Under the pieces are notes generated by a model that saw only the letters and a list, made by a program, of their open reading frames with translations, was not told the origin of the DNA and made no database searches. Shown one piece after another: positions 9,542 through 18,514 of a stretch of 64,000 nt of DNA. This DNA is from Bradyrhizobium zhanjiangense. Lineage in GTDB: Bacteria > Pseudomonadota > Alphaproteobacteria > Rhizobiales > Xanthobacteraceae. The stretch's first letter is position 1. Every line of letters starts with the position of its first letter. The stretch covers positions 124,001 to 188,000 of the forward strand of contig NZ_CP022221.1 in NCBI RefSeq assembly GCF_004114935.1, given 5' to 3'. A program made the position numbers and the translations under genes.

Positions 9542-10768
9542 ATGACCAATCGCAGAGCCTTCCTAGCTGCCACGACGGCGCTCGCCTTCGCGTTCTCCGC
9601 GAGCCAAGCCCTCGCCCAGAAGAAATACGACACCGGCGCGAGCGACACCGAGATCAAGATCGGCCAGACCGTCCCGTTCTCCGGCGCCTATTCGGTCTAC
9701 GCCAATATCGGCAAGACCCAGGCCGCCTATTTCAAGATGATCAACGATCAGGGCGGCATCAACGGTCGCAAGATCAATTTGATCCAGTATGACGACGCCT
9801 ATTCGCCGCCGAAGACTGTCGAGCAGGTGCGCAAGCTGGTCGAAGGCGACGAGGTGCTGTTCACTTTCCAGCTGATCGGCACCGCTGCGAACGCCGCCGT
9901 GCAGAAATATCTCAACGGCAAGAAGATCCCACAGCTCCTCGCCTCGACCGGCGCGGCGCGGTTCAACGACCCGCAGAACTATCCCTGGACCATCGCCTAT
10001 AATCCCAACTACGTGTCCGAGGGGCGCATCTACGCAAAATACATTCTCGCCAATCATCCCAACGCCAAGATCGGCGTGCTCTATCAGAACGACGATATGG
10101 GCCGCGACTATCTCGCGGGCCTCAAGAGCGGTCTCGGCGACAAGGCCGCCAGCATGATCGTCGGCGAGGTCTCCTATGAGGTCACCGACCCGACCGTCGA
10201 CTCGCAGGTGGTCAAGCTGAAATCGATGGGCGCCGACCTGTTCTACGACGCGTCGACGCCGAAATTCGCAGCGCAGGCGATCAAGAAGCTCGCCGACCTC
10301 GGCTGGTCCCCGGTGCATATCCTCGACATCAATGCGAGCCCGGTGTCGGCGACATTGAAACCCGCAGGCCTCGACATCTCCAAGGGCATCATCTCCACCA
10401 ATTACGGCAAGGACCCCGGCGATCCCCAGTGGAAGGACGATCCGGGCGTGAAGGCCTTCTTCGCCTTCATGGACAAGTATTTTCCGGAAGGCGACAAGCT
10501 CAACACCGTCAACACCTACGCCTATTCGGTGGCCGAGCTGCTGGTGCAGGTTCTGAAGCAATGCGGCGACAACCTGACGCGTGAGAACGTCATGAAGCAG
10601 GTCGCCGGCATCAAGGGCTATACGCCGAGCCTGGCGCTGCCCGGCATCAAGATCACTACGGGCCCGAACGACTATCGCATCAACAAGCAGATGCAGATGA
10701 TGAAGTTCAACGGCGAGCGCTGGGAGCTGTTCGGACCGATCATCGCAGACACCGGGCCGTCGGGTTAG
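9542..10768 (+). CDS. Branched-chain amino-acid-type ABC transporter substrate-binding protein
   Basis: This is a periplasmic binding protein of the Leu/Ile/Val (LivK) superfamily. A signal peptide (MTNRRAFLAATTALAFAFSA, cleavage near ALAQ) is followed by the type-1 periplasmic-binding fold, with DTEIKIGQTVPFSGAYS, NDQGGINGRKINLIQYDD and AKIGVLYQNDDMGRDYL. ATG 9542 is preceded by AGGAGG at 9525-9530. No ATPase or permease is next to it, so it is an orphan receptor that must share membrane components encoded elsewhere. Ligands in this family range from amino acids to aromatic acids and amides; the sequence alone does not tell which. Confidence 0.92.
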   Translation: MTNRRAFLAATTALAFAFSASQALAQKKYDTGASDTEIKIGQTVPFSGAYSVYANIGKTQAAYFKMINDQGGINGRKINLIQYDDAYSPPKTVEQVRKLVEGDEVLFTFQLIGTAANAAVQKYLNGKKIPQLLASTGAARFNDPQNYPWTIAYNPNYVSEGRIYAKYILANHPNAKIGVLYQNDDMGRDYLAGLKSGLGDKAASMIVGEVSYEVTDPTVDSQVVKLKSMGADLFYDASTPKFAAQAIKKLADLGWSPVHILDINASPVSATLKPAGLDISKGIISTNYGKDPGDPQWKDDPGVKAFFAFMDKYFPEGDKLNTVNTYAYSVAELLVQVLKQCGDNLTRENVMKQVAGIKGYTPSLALPGIKITTGPNDYRINKQMQMMKFNGERWELFGPIIADTGPSG

Positions 10769-10780
10769 TGTTGGCCTCGG

Positions 10781-10902
10781 TAGGGTGGGGTGGGCATAGG
10801 CGCGCAGCGCCGTGCCCACCATCTCTCCACGATCGCATGAGACGTGGTGGGCACGCGCCGGAATGCGCATTCGCGCACTCCGGCGCTTTGCCCACGCTAT
10901 GG
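10781..10902. repeat. Palindromic intergenic repeat, GGGTGGGCAAAGGCGC family (copy 2)
   Basis: The arms are TAGGGTGGGGTGGGCATAGG and GGCGCTTTGCCCACGCTA, with inner halves GTGCCCACCAT and GTGGTGGGCAC. It separates two convergent genes. Confidence 0.75.
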
Positions 10903-10903
10903 A

Positions 10904-11329
10904 CTACGTCGGTATCTCGCCAAAGTTCTTCCCCACCGGCAGCACTGCATGCCGAATCAGACGCGAATCCTCCACCGCTGCCTGCCTATGCTTGACCGCT
11001 TCGCGATAGACGGGATCGCGGATCATCTCGACGAAGGCAGCAACGCTGGGATATTCGGCGATGAAGCAATGGTCCCAGCGCTCGTCTTGCGGACCGATCA
11101 GCATCAGCTCGAACCTGCCCTGCCAGATGATGCGGCCGCCGAGGCGCTCGAACACCGGGCCGCTCTCGCGGCCATAGGCCGCATAGGCTTCCGCGCCGCT
11201 CGCCTTGCGGCCGTCCGGATAGGCCGCCTCCTTGCGCAACCGCACCAGGTTGAGCATGTGGATCGGGCCCGGGCGGTCGTTGTCCCGGAATTGCGCGAAG
11301 ATCTCCTTGGTTGGATCGATATGGCCCAT
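10904..11329 (-). CDS. DUF1330 domain protein
   Basis: This small 141-residue soluble protein belongs to the dimeric alpha+beta barrel superfamily. The typical pattern is IHMLNLVRLRKEA, then YAAYGRESGPVFERLGGRIIWQG and a C-terminal SVAAFVEMIRDPVYREAVKHRQAAVEDSRL. GAGGGA lies 6-7 nt before the ATG. The family has no firmly established role. It ends at the border of a palindromic repeat and is probably monocistronic. Confidence 0.85.
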   Translation of the reverse strand: MGHIDPTKEIFAQFRDNDRPGPIHMLNLVRLRKEAAYPDGRKASGAEAYAAYGRESGPVFERLGGRIIWQGRFELMLIGPQDERWDHCFIAEYPSVAAFVEMIRDPVYREAVKHRQAAVEDSRLIRHAVLPVGKNFGEIPT

Positions 11330-11497
11330 GCGAGTTCCCTCTTTCTTGATGCGGGCGATCCTAGCTCCGGCGCCTCAGAAGCGGAACTGCGACCGGCGAA
11401 TGCCGCACCTCCTAATCGCGCGTTAAGCTTTGTGTAACCGGGCCTTAAACAGCGACCGCTAGCGTGCGGCGGGGCGGGCTGACCGGGCGTTTTGCGT

Positions 11498-13711
11498 ATG
11501 GCGTGGGGAAAGAAAAAGGGTGGGCGGAAGGAGCCGTTGTTCGGCTTGCCCGCGGCGCTCGCCGATCTGCGCCTGACGGCTGCGGACCGCATTCCCGGCG
11601 GCGAGGACAAGCCCAAGAAGTCAGCGAAAGCATCCGCCAAGCGCAAGAGCGAGGATGCCGGCGACGAGCCGCCGCCGCGCGAGCGCAAGGCTCCGGCCGG
11701 TCGCAGCGGCGCCAAACGCCGATCGAAATCGCGCGGAGGCTTTAGCCTCGGCCGCCTGGTCTATTGGGGCGCGGTGCTCGGCCTGTGGGGCGTCATCGCC
11801 GTGATCGGCATCGTGATCTATGTCGGCGCCCATCTGCCGCCGATCCAGTCGCTGGAGATCCCTAAGCGGCCACCGACGATTCAGATCGTCGGCATCGACG
11901 GCAGCATGCTGGCGCAGCGCGGCGAGATGGCCGGCGCCAACATCGCGCTGAAGGATTTGCCGCCCTATCTCCCCAAGGCATTCATCGCCATCGAGGACCG
12001 CCGCTTCTATTCGCATTTCGGCATTGACCCGGTCGGCATCCTGCGCGCCCTCGTCACCAATGTGCTCCATCGCGGCGTCTCGCAGGGCGGCTCGACGCTA
12101 ACCCAGCAGCTCGCGAAAAACCTGTTCCTGACCCAGGAGCGCACCATGCAGCGCAAGCTGCAGGAGGCAGAGCTCGCGATCTGGCTGGAGCGCAAGCATT
12201 CCAAGAACGAGATTCTGGAGCTCTATCTGAACCGCGTCTATTTCGGCTCCGGCGCCTACGGCGTCGAAGCTGCCGCGCAGAAATATTTCGGCAAGTCGGC
12301 GAAGAACGTGACGATCGCTGAAGCGGCCATGCTGGCCGGCCTCGTCAAATCGCCCTCGCGCCTTGCGCCGAACCGCAATCCCGAGGGCGCGGAAGCGCGC
12401 GCGCAAATCGTGCTGGCGGCGATGGCGGATGCAAAGTTCATCACCGACGCGCAGGCCAAGGCCTCGATCGGCCATCCCTCCTACGAGGTGAAGCCGGTCG
12501 GCGCCGGCACGGTCAATTACGTCGCCGATTGGATCGGCGAAGTGCTGGACGACCTGGTCGGCCAGATCGATGAGAGCATCAAGGTCGAGACCACGATCGA
12601 TCCAAAGCTCCAGAGCGTGGCGGAAGCCGCCATCATCGACGAGCTCGCGGCCAAGAGCGTCAAGTTCAACGTCAGCCAGGGCGCACTGGTGGCGATGGCG
12701 CCCGATGGCGCCGTGCGCGCCATGGTGGGCGGGCGGAACTATTCCGAGAGCCAGTACAACCGCGCGGTCACGGCAAAACGCCAGCCGGGCTCCTCGTTCA
12801 AGCCGTTCGTGTACCTCACCGCGCTCGAGCAGGGGCTGACGCCGGATACCGTCCGCCAGGACGCGCCGATCGAGGTGAAGGGTTGGCGGCCTGAGAACTA
12901 CACCCACGAATATTTCGGCGCGGTGACGCTGACGCAGGCGCTGGCGATGTCGCTCAACACGGTTGCCATACGCCTCGGCCTCGAGGTCGGGCCGAAGAAC
13001 GTGGTGCGCACCGCGCACCGGCTCGGCATCTCCTCGAAACTCGAGCCCAATGCCTCGATCGCGCTGGGCACCTCGGAAGTCTCCATGGTCGAGCTGGTCG
13101 GCGCCTATGCCCCCTTCGCCAATGGCGGCCTTGCGGTGACGCCGCATGTCGTGACGCGGATCAGGACGCTCAGTGGCAAGCTGCTCTACATGCGCCAGCC
13201 GGACGAGCGCAACCAGGTGATCGACCCCCGCTATGTCGGCATGATGAACACGATGATGCGGGAGACCTTGATCAACGGTACCGCCAAGAAGGCCGAAATC
13301 CCCGGCTGGCCGGCGGCCGGCAAGACCGGCACCAGCCAGGATTACCGCGACGCCTGGTTCATCGGCTACACCGCCAACCTCGTCACCGGCGTCTGGCTCG
13401 GCAATGACGACAACTCGCCGACCAAGAAGGCGACCGGCGGCGGCCTGCCGGTTGAAGTCTGGACGCGCTTCATGCGCACGGCGCACGAGGGCGTGCCCGT
13501 GGCCGCCTTGCCGAATTCACAAGCCAGCTGGGGCCTGTCGAACCTCGCGCAGGCGGCTTCGCAGGTGTCTCCGCCGACAGCGCCTGGGCCGGCACCGGCG
13601 AACAATGGCGGCTATCGCCCACCGCCTCCCACGCGCGCCAATGTGCGCCCCGAGGCGGCTGCGGGGCTCGATGGCTGGCTGATGGATCGCCTGTTTGGCG
13701 GGAATCGATAG
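11498..13711 (+). CDS. Penicillin-binding protein 1A (bifunctional peptidoglycan glycosyltransferase/transpeptidase)
   Basis: This enzyme polymerises glycan strands and cross-links peptides in the periplasm. A basic cytoplasmic tail of about 90 residues (many K/R) precedes one membrane anchor (LVYWGAVLGLWGVIAVIGIV). The glycosyltransferase-51 domain shows AIEDRRFYSHFGID near 161-175, QGGSTLTQQLAKN near 196 and ERKHSKNEILELYLN. The transpeptidase domain shows S432xxK (PGSSFKPF), SLN (LAMSLNTVAIR) and KTG at 609-611. The C-terminus is proline-rich and ends in WLMDRLFGGNR. I chose ATG 11498; TTG 11492 is also open. The gene carries a full set of catalytic motifs. Confidence 0.96.
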   Translation: MAWGKKKGGRKEPLFGLPAALADLRLTAADRIPGGEDKPKKSAKASAKRKSEDAGDEPPPRERKAPAGRSGAKRRSKSRGGFSLGRLVYWGAVLGLWGVIAVIGIVIYVGAHLPPIQSLEIPKRPPTIQIVGIDGSMLAQRGEMAGANIALKDLPPYLPKAFIAIEDRRFYSHFGIDPVGILRALVTNVLHRGVSQGGSTLTQQLAKNLFLTQERTMQRKLQEAELAIWLERKHSKNEILELYLNRVYFGSGAYGVEAAAQKYFGKSAKNVTIAEAAMLAGLVKSPSRLAPNRNPEGAEARAQIVLAAMADAKFITDAQAKASIGHPSYEVKPVGAGTVNYVADWIGEVLDDLVGQIDESIKVETTIDPKLQSVAEAAIIDELAAKSVKFNVSQGALVAMAPDGAVRAMVGGRNYSESQYNRAVTAKRQPGSSFKPFVYLTALEQGLTPDTVRQDAPIEVKGWRPENYTHEYFGAVTLTQALAMSLNTVAIRLGLEVGPKNVVRTAHRLGISSKLEPNASIALGTSEVSMVELVGAYAPFANGGLAVTPHVVTRIRTLSGKLLYMRQPDERNQVIDPRYVGMMNTMMRETLINGTAKKAEIPGWPAAGKTGTSQDYRDAWFIGYTANLVTGVWLGNDDNSPTKKATGGGLPVEVWTRFMRTAHEGVPVAALPNSQASWGLSNLAQAASQVSPPTAPGPAPANNGGYRPPPPTRANVRPEAAAGLDGWLMDRLFGGNR

Positions 13712-14056
13712 GTTGGGGCCGAGGGCCTTGGGCCCCTTGAAACAAAAACTGCGAAAACAACCCCATGCACAATAGACGGCAATCGCCGGCGCGATGCGCG
13801 GCTGATGATGCGAAGCGTTTGATGCGGCGGGACTAAACGAGCGAGACGCGCAATCGTCGCGAAGTGTGGCGAAAATCGAGCGAGAGGCTTGGGTGTTGCT
13901 CCACCCTGCCCTGTCATTCCCGCGAGGGCGGGGAATCCAGTACGCCGCGGCGTCTCGGCCGACAACAACCGTCTCTGGAATACTGTCGTCGCCCGGTCAA
14001 GCCGGGCGACGACATCGAATGCTGTGCTGGTAGTGGCGCTTAACCCGCAACGAGGC
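13712..14056. other. Intergenic region with one palindromic repeat (13914-14014)
   Basis: These 345 bp separate two convergent genes and hold no credible reading frame. The second part is a repeat in which CATTCCCGCGAGGGCGGGGAA and TCGTCGCCCGGTCAAGCCGGGCGACGA form two hairpins. The first part (13712-13913) shows nothing I can assign. Confidence 0.6.
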
Positions 14057-14812
14057 CTAATCCTCGGCCCCATACCGGTGCAGGTCGTTGCCGTACGTGT
14101 CGAGCCACTTCTTGGCACGCTCCATCGACGGGCAGACTTTTCCGCACACGCGCCAGAACCGCGCCGAGTGGTTCATCTCGACGAGATGGGCGACCTCGTG
14201 GGCGGCGAGGTAGTCGAGCACGAAGGGCGGCGCGAGGATCAGGCGCCAGGAGAACGACAGCGAGCCGGCCGAGGTGCAGGAACCCCAACGGCTGGATTGG
14301 TCGCGGATCGAGAGCCGCTTGACCCTGACGCCGAGCTCGGCCGCGTAGGCTTCCGCCGAGCGCTGAAGGTCCCGGCGCGCCTCGCGCTTGAGGAAGTCGC
14401 TGACGCGGCGGTCGACATAGTCGAAACCGCCGGCAACGCAGAGAATGCGTTCACCGCTGTCGCGCATCTCGGTCCACACCGTGCCACGCTCACCGGCGCG
14501 GTGAACGATGCGATGGGGAACGCCGCGCAGCGGTATCACCGTTCCCGACTGGAACGGAGCGGCCTTCGGCAAGCGACCGAGACGTGCAGCGATCCACGCA
14601 CCGTGACGCTGCGCGAAGTCCTTGGCCTCGACCAGCGTGCCACGCGGCGGCATGGTGAGGATGGCTTCGCGGTCGCTCGGATGAATTCTGAGCGTGTAGC
14701 GGCGCGCGCGTCTGTGTCGGCGCAACCTGATCGCGAAAAACTGCGATCCGTGGGTGATGACGAGGGTCTTCGGTTCGTGGGGCCGCCGATAAAGGAGCGC
14801 GCGAGTGGCCAT
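14057..14812 (-). CDS. YgjP/WLM-type zinc metallopeptidase (DUF45)
   Basis: The 251-residue protein carries the zinc-binding motif HEVAHL (H205, E206, H209) followed by NHSARFW. The preceding block IRDQSSRWGSCTSAGSLSFSWRL is diagnostic of the YgjP (DUF45) group. The N-terminal half has the family beta-rich segment AIRLRRHRRARRYTLRIHP. The physiological substrate is unknown. ATG 14812 (MATRALLYRR) is chosen over the upstream in-frame ATG 14896, because the extra residues look unlike the family. The gene is cytoplasmic, with no signal peptide. Confidence 0.88.
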   Translation of the reverse strand: MATRALLYRRPHEPKTLVITHGSQFFAIRLRRHRRARRYTLRIHPSDREAILTMPPRGTLVEAKDFAQRHGAWIAARLGRLPKAAPFQSGTVIPLRGVPHRIVHRAGERGTVWTEMRDSGERILCVAGGFDYVDRRVSDFLKREARRDLQRSAEAYAAELGVRVKRLSIRDQSSRWGSCTSAGSLSFSWRLILAPPFVLDYLAAHEVAHLVEMNHSARFWRVCGKVCPSMERAKKWLDTYGNDLHRYGAED

Positions 14813-15126
14813 GTCTGTCAGTCCGGGGGGCAGGAGGGCGCCCGGATTCTGCCATAACCGCCGCCATGGAAAGCGCTCGGCGCAAAAACAAATCATTTGC
14901 CCAATATACAGCGGTCAAGCGTCCGGGAGACCCTACAGACTGGGGTTGGAACCCGTTTTTTTCGCCCCCGCTGGATGCATGCGGCACCCCCAAGGGCTGA
15001 GTGTCGACTCACTCCTATAAGGCTACCTAAATACCGCGAATCTGGAGGGAAGCGACCCCTGTCGGAGCCTCCGACAGGGCCTGAATTTTCGACGGGAAAG
15101 CCGAAATACGCGACCAGAGCCGCACC
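14813..15126. other. Gene-free region with several stem-loops (possible small RNA)
   Basis: No reading frame of note is present. The sequence holds a perfect 10-bp stem with a 3-nt loop, CCCTGTCGGA-GCC-TCCGACAGGG (15058-15080), followed by a T-rich stretch. A smaller pair GAGTG/CACTC lies near 15000, and a run of seven T lies near 14957. It lies between two leftward genes. A processed or regulatory RNA on either strand, or a leader for the metallopeptidase gene, is possible. I could not match it to 6S, SRP or tmRNA. Confidence 0.3.
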
Positions 15127-15210
15127 GATGAAATCGGAGCGGCTCTTGTTTCCTGTTTTGACGCGTTTTCTCTACGCGAACCGGTCGCCACTTCGCTCGA
15201 AAAACGCTCT
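15127..15210. repeat. Intergenic repeat, ACGCGTTTTCTNTACGCGAACCGG family (copy 1)
   Basis: The core reads GTTTTGACGCGTTTTCTCTA, then GCGAACCGGT and CACTTCGCTCGAAAA. The same core is at 26041-26097 and 51431-51520. Its right edge supplies the stop codon of phaZ (CTA at 15209-15211 on the plus strand). Confidence 0.75.
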
Positions 15211-16537
15211 ATTCGGCCGCGAGCGCCTGCAATGAGCTCGGATTCGCCGCCGAGACCATGAAATCATGAATCCGCGGCAAGATTTCCGACTTGAAACGCG
15301 AACCGTTGAACACGCCGTAATGTCCGACGCCCTTCTGGACGTAATGAACGCGGCGATGATCGGGAATCGAGCTGCACAATGTGTGCGTTGCTTCGGTCTG
15401 ACCGAGACCGGAGATGTCGTCCTTCTCGCCTTCGACCGTCATCAACGCCACACGCGTGATCTTGGAGGGATCGACGCGTGTTCCACGATGGGTCATCTCG
15501 CCCTTGGGCAGCGCGTGCTTCACGAACACGGTGTCGACGGTTTGCAGATAATACTCGGCGGAGAGGTCCATGACCGCGAGATATTCATCGTAGAACTCGC
15601 GATGCTTGTCGACGAGGTCACCGTCGCCCTTCACCAGATTGGCGAAGAGCTGCTTGTGCGCATCCATGTGCCGGTCGAGATTCATGCTGATGAAGCCGTT
15701 GAGCTGCAGGAATCCCGGATAGACGTCGCGCATCATGCCCGGATGCGGGAACGGCACCTTGGTGATGACATGGTTGCGGAACCAGTCGATGCCGCGCTCC
15801 TGAGCGAGGTTGTTCACCGCGGTCGGATTGCGGCGGGTATCGATCGGCCCGCCCATCAGCGTCATCGAGGTGGGCACGAAGGGATCGCGCCGCGCTTCCA
15901 TGATCGAGACGGCGGCGACGACGGGCACGGAGGGCTGGCACACCGCCATGACATGGGTGTGGCCGCCGAGGACGTGCAGCATCTCGATGACATAGTCGAT
16001 GTAGTCGTCGAGGTCGAAGCGGCCTTCGCTGAGCGGCACCATGCGGGCATCGGCCCAATCGGTGATGTAGACCTCATGCGCGGGCAGGAGGGCTTCCACC
16101 GTGCCGCGCAGCAGCGTGGCATAATGGCCGGACATCGGCGCGACGATCAGCACGCGCGGCTGCGGGCTGCGCAAGGGACGGGCGAACTTGCGATCGAAGT
16201 AGAGCAGCTGGCAGAACGGCTTTTCCCAGACCGAGCGGATCTCGACGGGGACGCGGATGCCGTTGACCTCGGTGTCGTTGAGGCCCCATTCCGGCTTGCC
16301 GTAGCGGCGCGTGGTGCGCTCGAACAATTCGCAGGCCGCGGCGACCGACTTGCCGACCTCGGTGCGCGCCAAGGGATTGAGGGGATTCTGAAACAGGAGC
16401 TTGGTCGCATCGGTGACCGCGCGGGCCGGATTGAGAGAGGCATGCGCCATCTCGTACATCCAGTACATCGGCGTCGTCAGGACCGGACTGCCTTCAGCCG
16501 CCAGGGGCGGCGCGCCGCCAAACTCACCAATAGGCAT
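15209..16537 (-). CDS. phaZ: Intracellular polyhydroxyalkanoate depolymerase
   Basis: This enzyme degrades stored native PHB granules inside the cell. The 442-residue length and sequence match the intracellular PhaZ family, which uses cysteine instead of serine as nucleophile: C200 in the lipase-box-like VMAVCQPSVP. Other family blocks are MYWMYEMAHASLNPARAVTD at the N-terminus, ILIVAPMSGHYATLLRGTVE, and the C-terminal catalytic histidine in GVGHYGVFNGSRF. There is no signal peptide, consistent with granule hydrolysis. AGAGGAA lies 7-8 nt before the ATG. The TAG stop is formed at the edge of an intergenic repeat. Confidence 0.93.
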   Translation of the reverse strand: MPIGEFGGAPPLAAEGSPVLTTPMYWMYEMAHASLNPARAVTDATKLLFQNPLNPLARTEVGKSVAAACELFERTTRRYGKPEWGLNDTEVNGIRVPVEIRSVWEKPFCQLLYFDRKFARPLRSPQPRVLIVAPMSGHYATLLRGTVEALLPAHEVYITDWADARMVPLSEGRFDLDDYIDYVIEMLHVLGGHTHVMAVCQPSVPVVAAVSIMEARRDPFVPTSMTLMGGPIDTRRNPTAVNNLAQERGIDWFRNHVITKVPFPHPGMMRDVYPGFLQLNGFISMNLDRHMDAHKQLFANLVKGDGDLVDKHREFYDEYLAVMDLSAEYYLQTVDTVFVKHALPKGEMTHRGTRVDPSKITRVALMTVEGEKDDISGLGQTEATHTLCSSIPDHRRVHYVQKGVGHYGVFNGSRFKSEILPRIHDFMVSAANPSSLQALAAE

Positions 16538-16658
16538 CGCTATATTCCTCTTCGCATCGCAGCATACTGCCGAATGCGCAATATTGCGTCAATGCATGGT
16601 TCCGTACATCTACGTGTTGGGAAAGCCAAAACCAGCCTGAATCCACGGGAAAGTGACG

Positions 16659-17477
16659 TTATTCGCCAGCCGAGAGCAGCGAGCCGTGCTTCCTGGCGCT
16701 TCGCAACAGGGCAAGGAATGCCCCAAAAGATGCAACCAGCAGTACTGCGTTGATGGCCAATGCCTCCAGCATCAGATCGGTCCGAAAGGTTTGCTCGATC
16801 AGGAGCGCGCGCATGCCCTCGAAGGCGTAGGTCGGCGGCAACGCCCAGGCGACGTATTGCAACCAGGCCGGCAGCACGCTGACGGGATAGTAGACGCACG
16901 CCAGCGGCAGGATGGCGAACATCAAGGTCCAGACGATGCTCTCGGCGCCGAGGCCGTTTCGCAGCACCAGGCCCGAGACGAAGATGCCGACTGACCAGCT
17001 CGTGAAGATCAGATTGCAGAAGAAGGCGATCAGCGGCAGGCCGAGGGCATAGACATTGAAGTGAAACAGGAACAGCGCGAGCAGGGTCATCGGGATGATG
17101 CCGATGGCGAGCCGGATCAGGCTCATCACCATCAGCGACAGCAGAAACTCGATCGGCTTGAGCGGGCTCATCATGAGGTTGCCGATGTTGCGCGCCCACA
17201 TCTCCTCCAGGAACGAGATGGAGAAGCCGAGCTGCCCGCGGAACAGGATGTCCCAGAGGATGACGGCGCCGATCAGCGTGCCGCCGGCGCGCGCGAAGAA
17301 ATTGGCATTTTCGGCGATGTAGAGCTGAAGAAAGCCCCAGGTGATGACTTGCAGCGCCGGCCAGTACAAGAGCTCGAGCAGCCGCGGCCAGGACGACATC
17401 AAGAGGTACCAATAGCGCAGGATCATCGCGCCGATGCGATGGACGGAGATGCCGCGGTGGAGGGACAGCTCGGTCAT
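16659..17477 (-). CDS. ABC-2 type transporter permease
   Basis: The 272-residue protein has six membrane segments with the ABC-2 export permease pattern: an amphipathic N-terminal helix (HRIGAMILRYWYLLMSSWPRLLELLYWP), the conserved EEMWARNIGNLMMSPLKP loop, and SVLPAWLQYVAWALPPTYAFEGMR before the last helix. It is the membrane partner of the ATPase gene at 17602-18405, which lies upstream on the same strand with only a repeat between them. Together they form an exporter for an unknown substrate. ATG 17477 gives MTELSLHRG; the longer frame to 17531 starts inside the repeat. Confidence 0.9.
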   Translation of the reverse strand: MTELSLHRGISVHRIGAMILRYWYLLMSSWPRLLELLYWPALQVITWGFLQLYIAENANFFARAGGTLIGAVILWDILFRGQLGFSISFLEEMWARNIGNLMMSPLKPIEFLLSLMVMSLIRLAIGIIPMTLLALFLFHFNVYALGLPLIAFFCNLIFTSWSVGIFVSGLVLRNGLGAESIVWTLMFAILPLACVYYPVSVLPAWLQYVAWALPPTYAFEGMRALLIEQTFRTDLMLEALAINAVLLVASFGAFLALLRSARKHGSLLSAGE

Positions 17478-17506
17478 GACGGCCTCTGGTAGCCCGGCCG
17501 CAACCA

Positions 17507-17593
17507 GTAGCCCGAATGGAGCGCAGCGCAATCCGGGATCAGCCTATCCAGACACGAGAACCCCGGATTACGCTGCGCTCCATCAGGGCTACG
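17507..17593. repeat. Palindromic intergenic repeat, TAGCCCGAATGGAGCGCAGC family
   Basis: GTAGCCCGAATGGAGCGCAG and GCAATCCGGG are inverted at the right as CCCCGGATTACGCTGCGC, then TCCATCAGGGCTAC. The element lies inside the exporter operon between the ATPase and permease genes, so it is probably transcribed and folds in the mRNA. Confidence 0.75.
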
Positions 17594-17601
17594 ACTCCTT
17601 C

Positions 17602-18405
17602 TCACCGTGCCGCCTCCTTCGCGCCGTTCACCCGGCCGCGCGCGACGTCCAAAAACACCTCCTCCAGCGTGGTGCGGTTGTAACGTGCCATGATGGCTTC
17701 CGGCGTGTCGTCGTCCTCGATGCGGCCGCGCTTCATGATGATGACGCGGTCGCAGAGCCGCTCGACCTCGAGCATGTTGTGCGACGCCAGCAGGATGGTG
17801 GCGTTGTGCTGCTTGCGATAGCGCTCCAGATGCGCCCGCACCCAATCCGCGGTATCAGGATCGAGCGAGGCGGTCGGCTCGTCCAGCAAGAGCAGCTCGG
17901 GCTGGTTGATCAGCGCCTTCGCGAGCGCAACACGGGTCTTCTGCCCGGCGGAGAGCTTGCCGTTGGCGCGGTCGATGAAATCGCCGAGGTCGAGATCGTC
18001 GGTGAGCCCGGCGATGCGGCCAGCGAGGTTCTTCACCGCGTAGAGCTTGCCGAACACGGTGAGGTTCTGCCGCACCGTGAGCCGCATCGGCATGTCGACA
18101 TAGGGGCTCTCGAAATTCATCCGCCCCAGCACGGACGCGCTCTCCTCGGGCATGCGATGACCGAGCACCTGCACACGGCCGGAGGTCGGCAGCACCAGGC
18201 CCATGATCATCGCAATGGTCGTGGTTTTGCCGGCGCCGTTGCCGCCGAGCAGCCCGGTGATGCTGCCGCGCGGAAGCGAAAAGGAGATATCGTCGACGGC
18301 GCGGGTCTGCTTGTAGACCTTGACGAGATGATCGACCGCAATCGCCGCGGGTGCGCTGCGATCCGCGACAGTCGGCCAGCTTGAAGCCTTGTCATTCTCG
18401 GTCAT
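17602..18405 (-). CDS. ABC transporter ATP-binding protein (ABC-2 exporter)
   Basis: This is the motor subunit of an exporter, working with the permease encoded just downstream. Visible motifs in 267 residues are the Walker A GGNGAGKTTT, the signature LSAGQKTRVALAKAL, the Walker B LLLLDEPTASLDPD and the H-loop LLASHNMLEVE. The frame is open far upstream (to 18891) only because of overlap with the divergent sensor gene. ATG 18405 (MTENDKASSWP) is preceded by AGAAGAA and fits the family. The gene is divergent from regB, about 110 bp apart. Confidence 0.93.
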   Translation of the reverse strand: MTENDKASSWPTVADRSAPAAIAVDHLVKVYKQTRAVDDISFSLPRGSITGLLGGNGAGKTTTIAMIMGLVLPTSGRVQVLGHRMPEESASVLGRMNFESPYVDMPMRLTVRQNLTVFGKLYAVKNLAGRIAGLTDDLDLGDFIDRANGKLSAGQKTRVALAKALINQPELLLLDEPTASLDPDTADWVRAHLERYRKQHNATILLASHNMLEVERLCDRVIIMKRGRIEDDDTPEAIMARYNRTTLEEVFLDVARGRVNGAKEAAR

Positions 18406-18514
18406 GCTGGCCGTTCTTCTGCTATTGCAGCCGATAGCGCAAGGCTTGTAATTCCTGGCTGGTTCCGTGAGCCGCGCGTTTGTGACCTTAGAAGGCACCG
18501 CCACATTGGCCGAT

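Noticed and set aside
9563..10870. 435-codon minus-strand frame through the binding-protein gene
   Set aside because: A shadow of the binding protein, whose signal peptide and AGGAGG site are convincing.
14920..15110. SRP, 6S or transfer-messenger RNA gene
   Set aside because: The diagnostic motifs (GGUCAGGUCCGGAAGGAAGC-like loop, tRNA-like ends, long open-bubble rod) were not found; kept only as a candidate unknown RNA.
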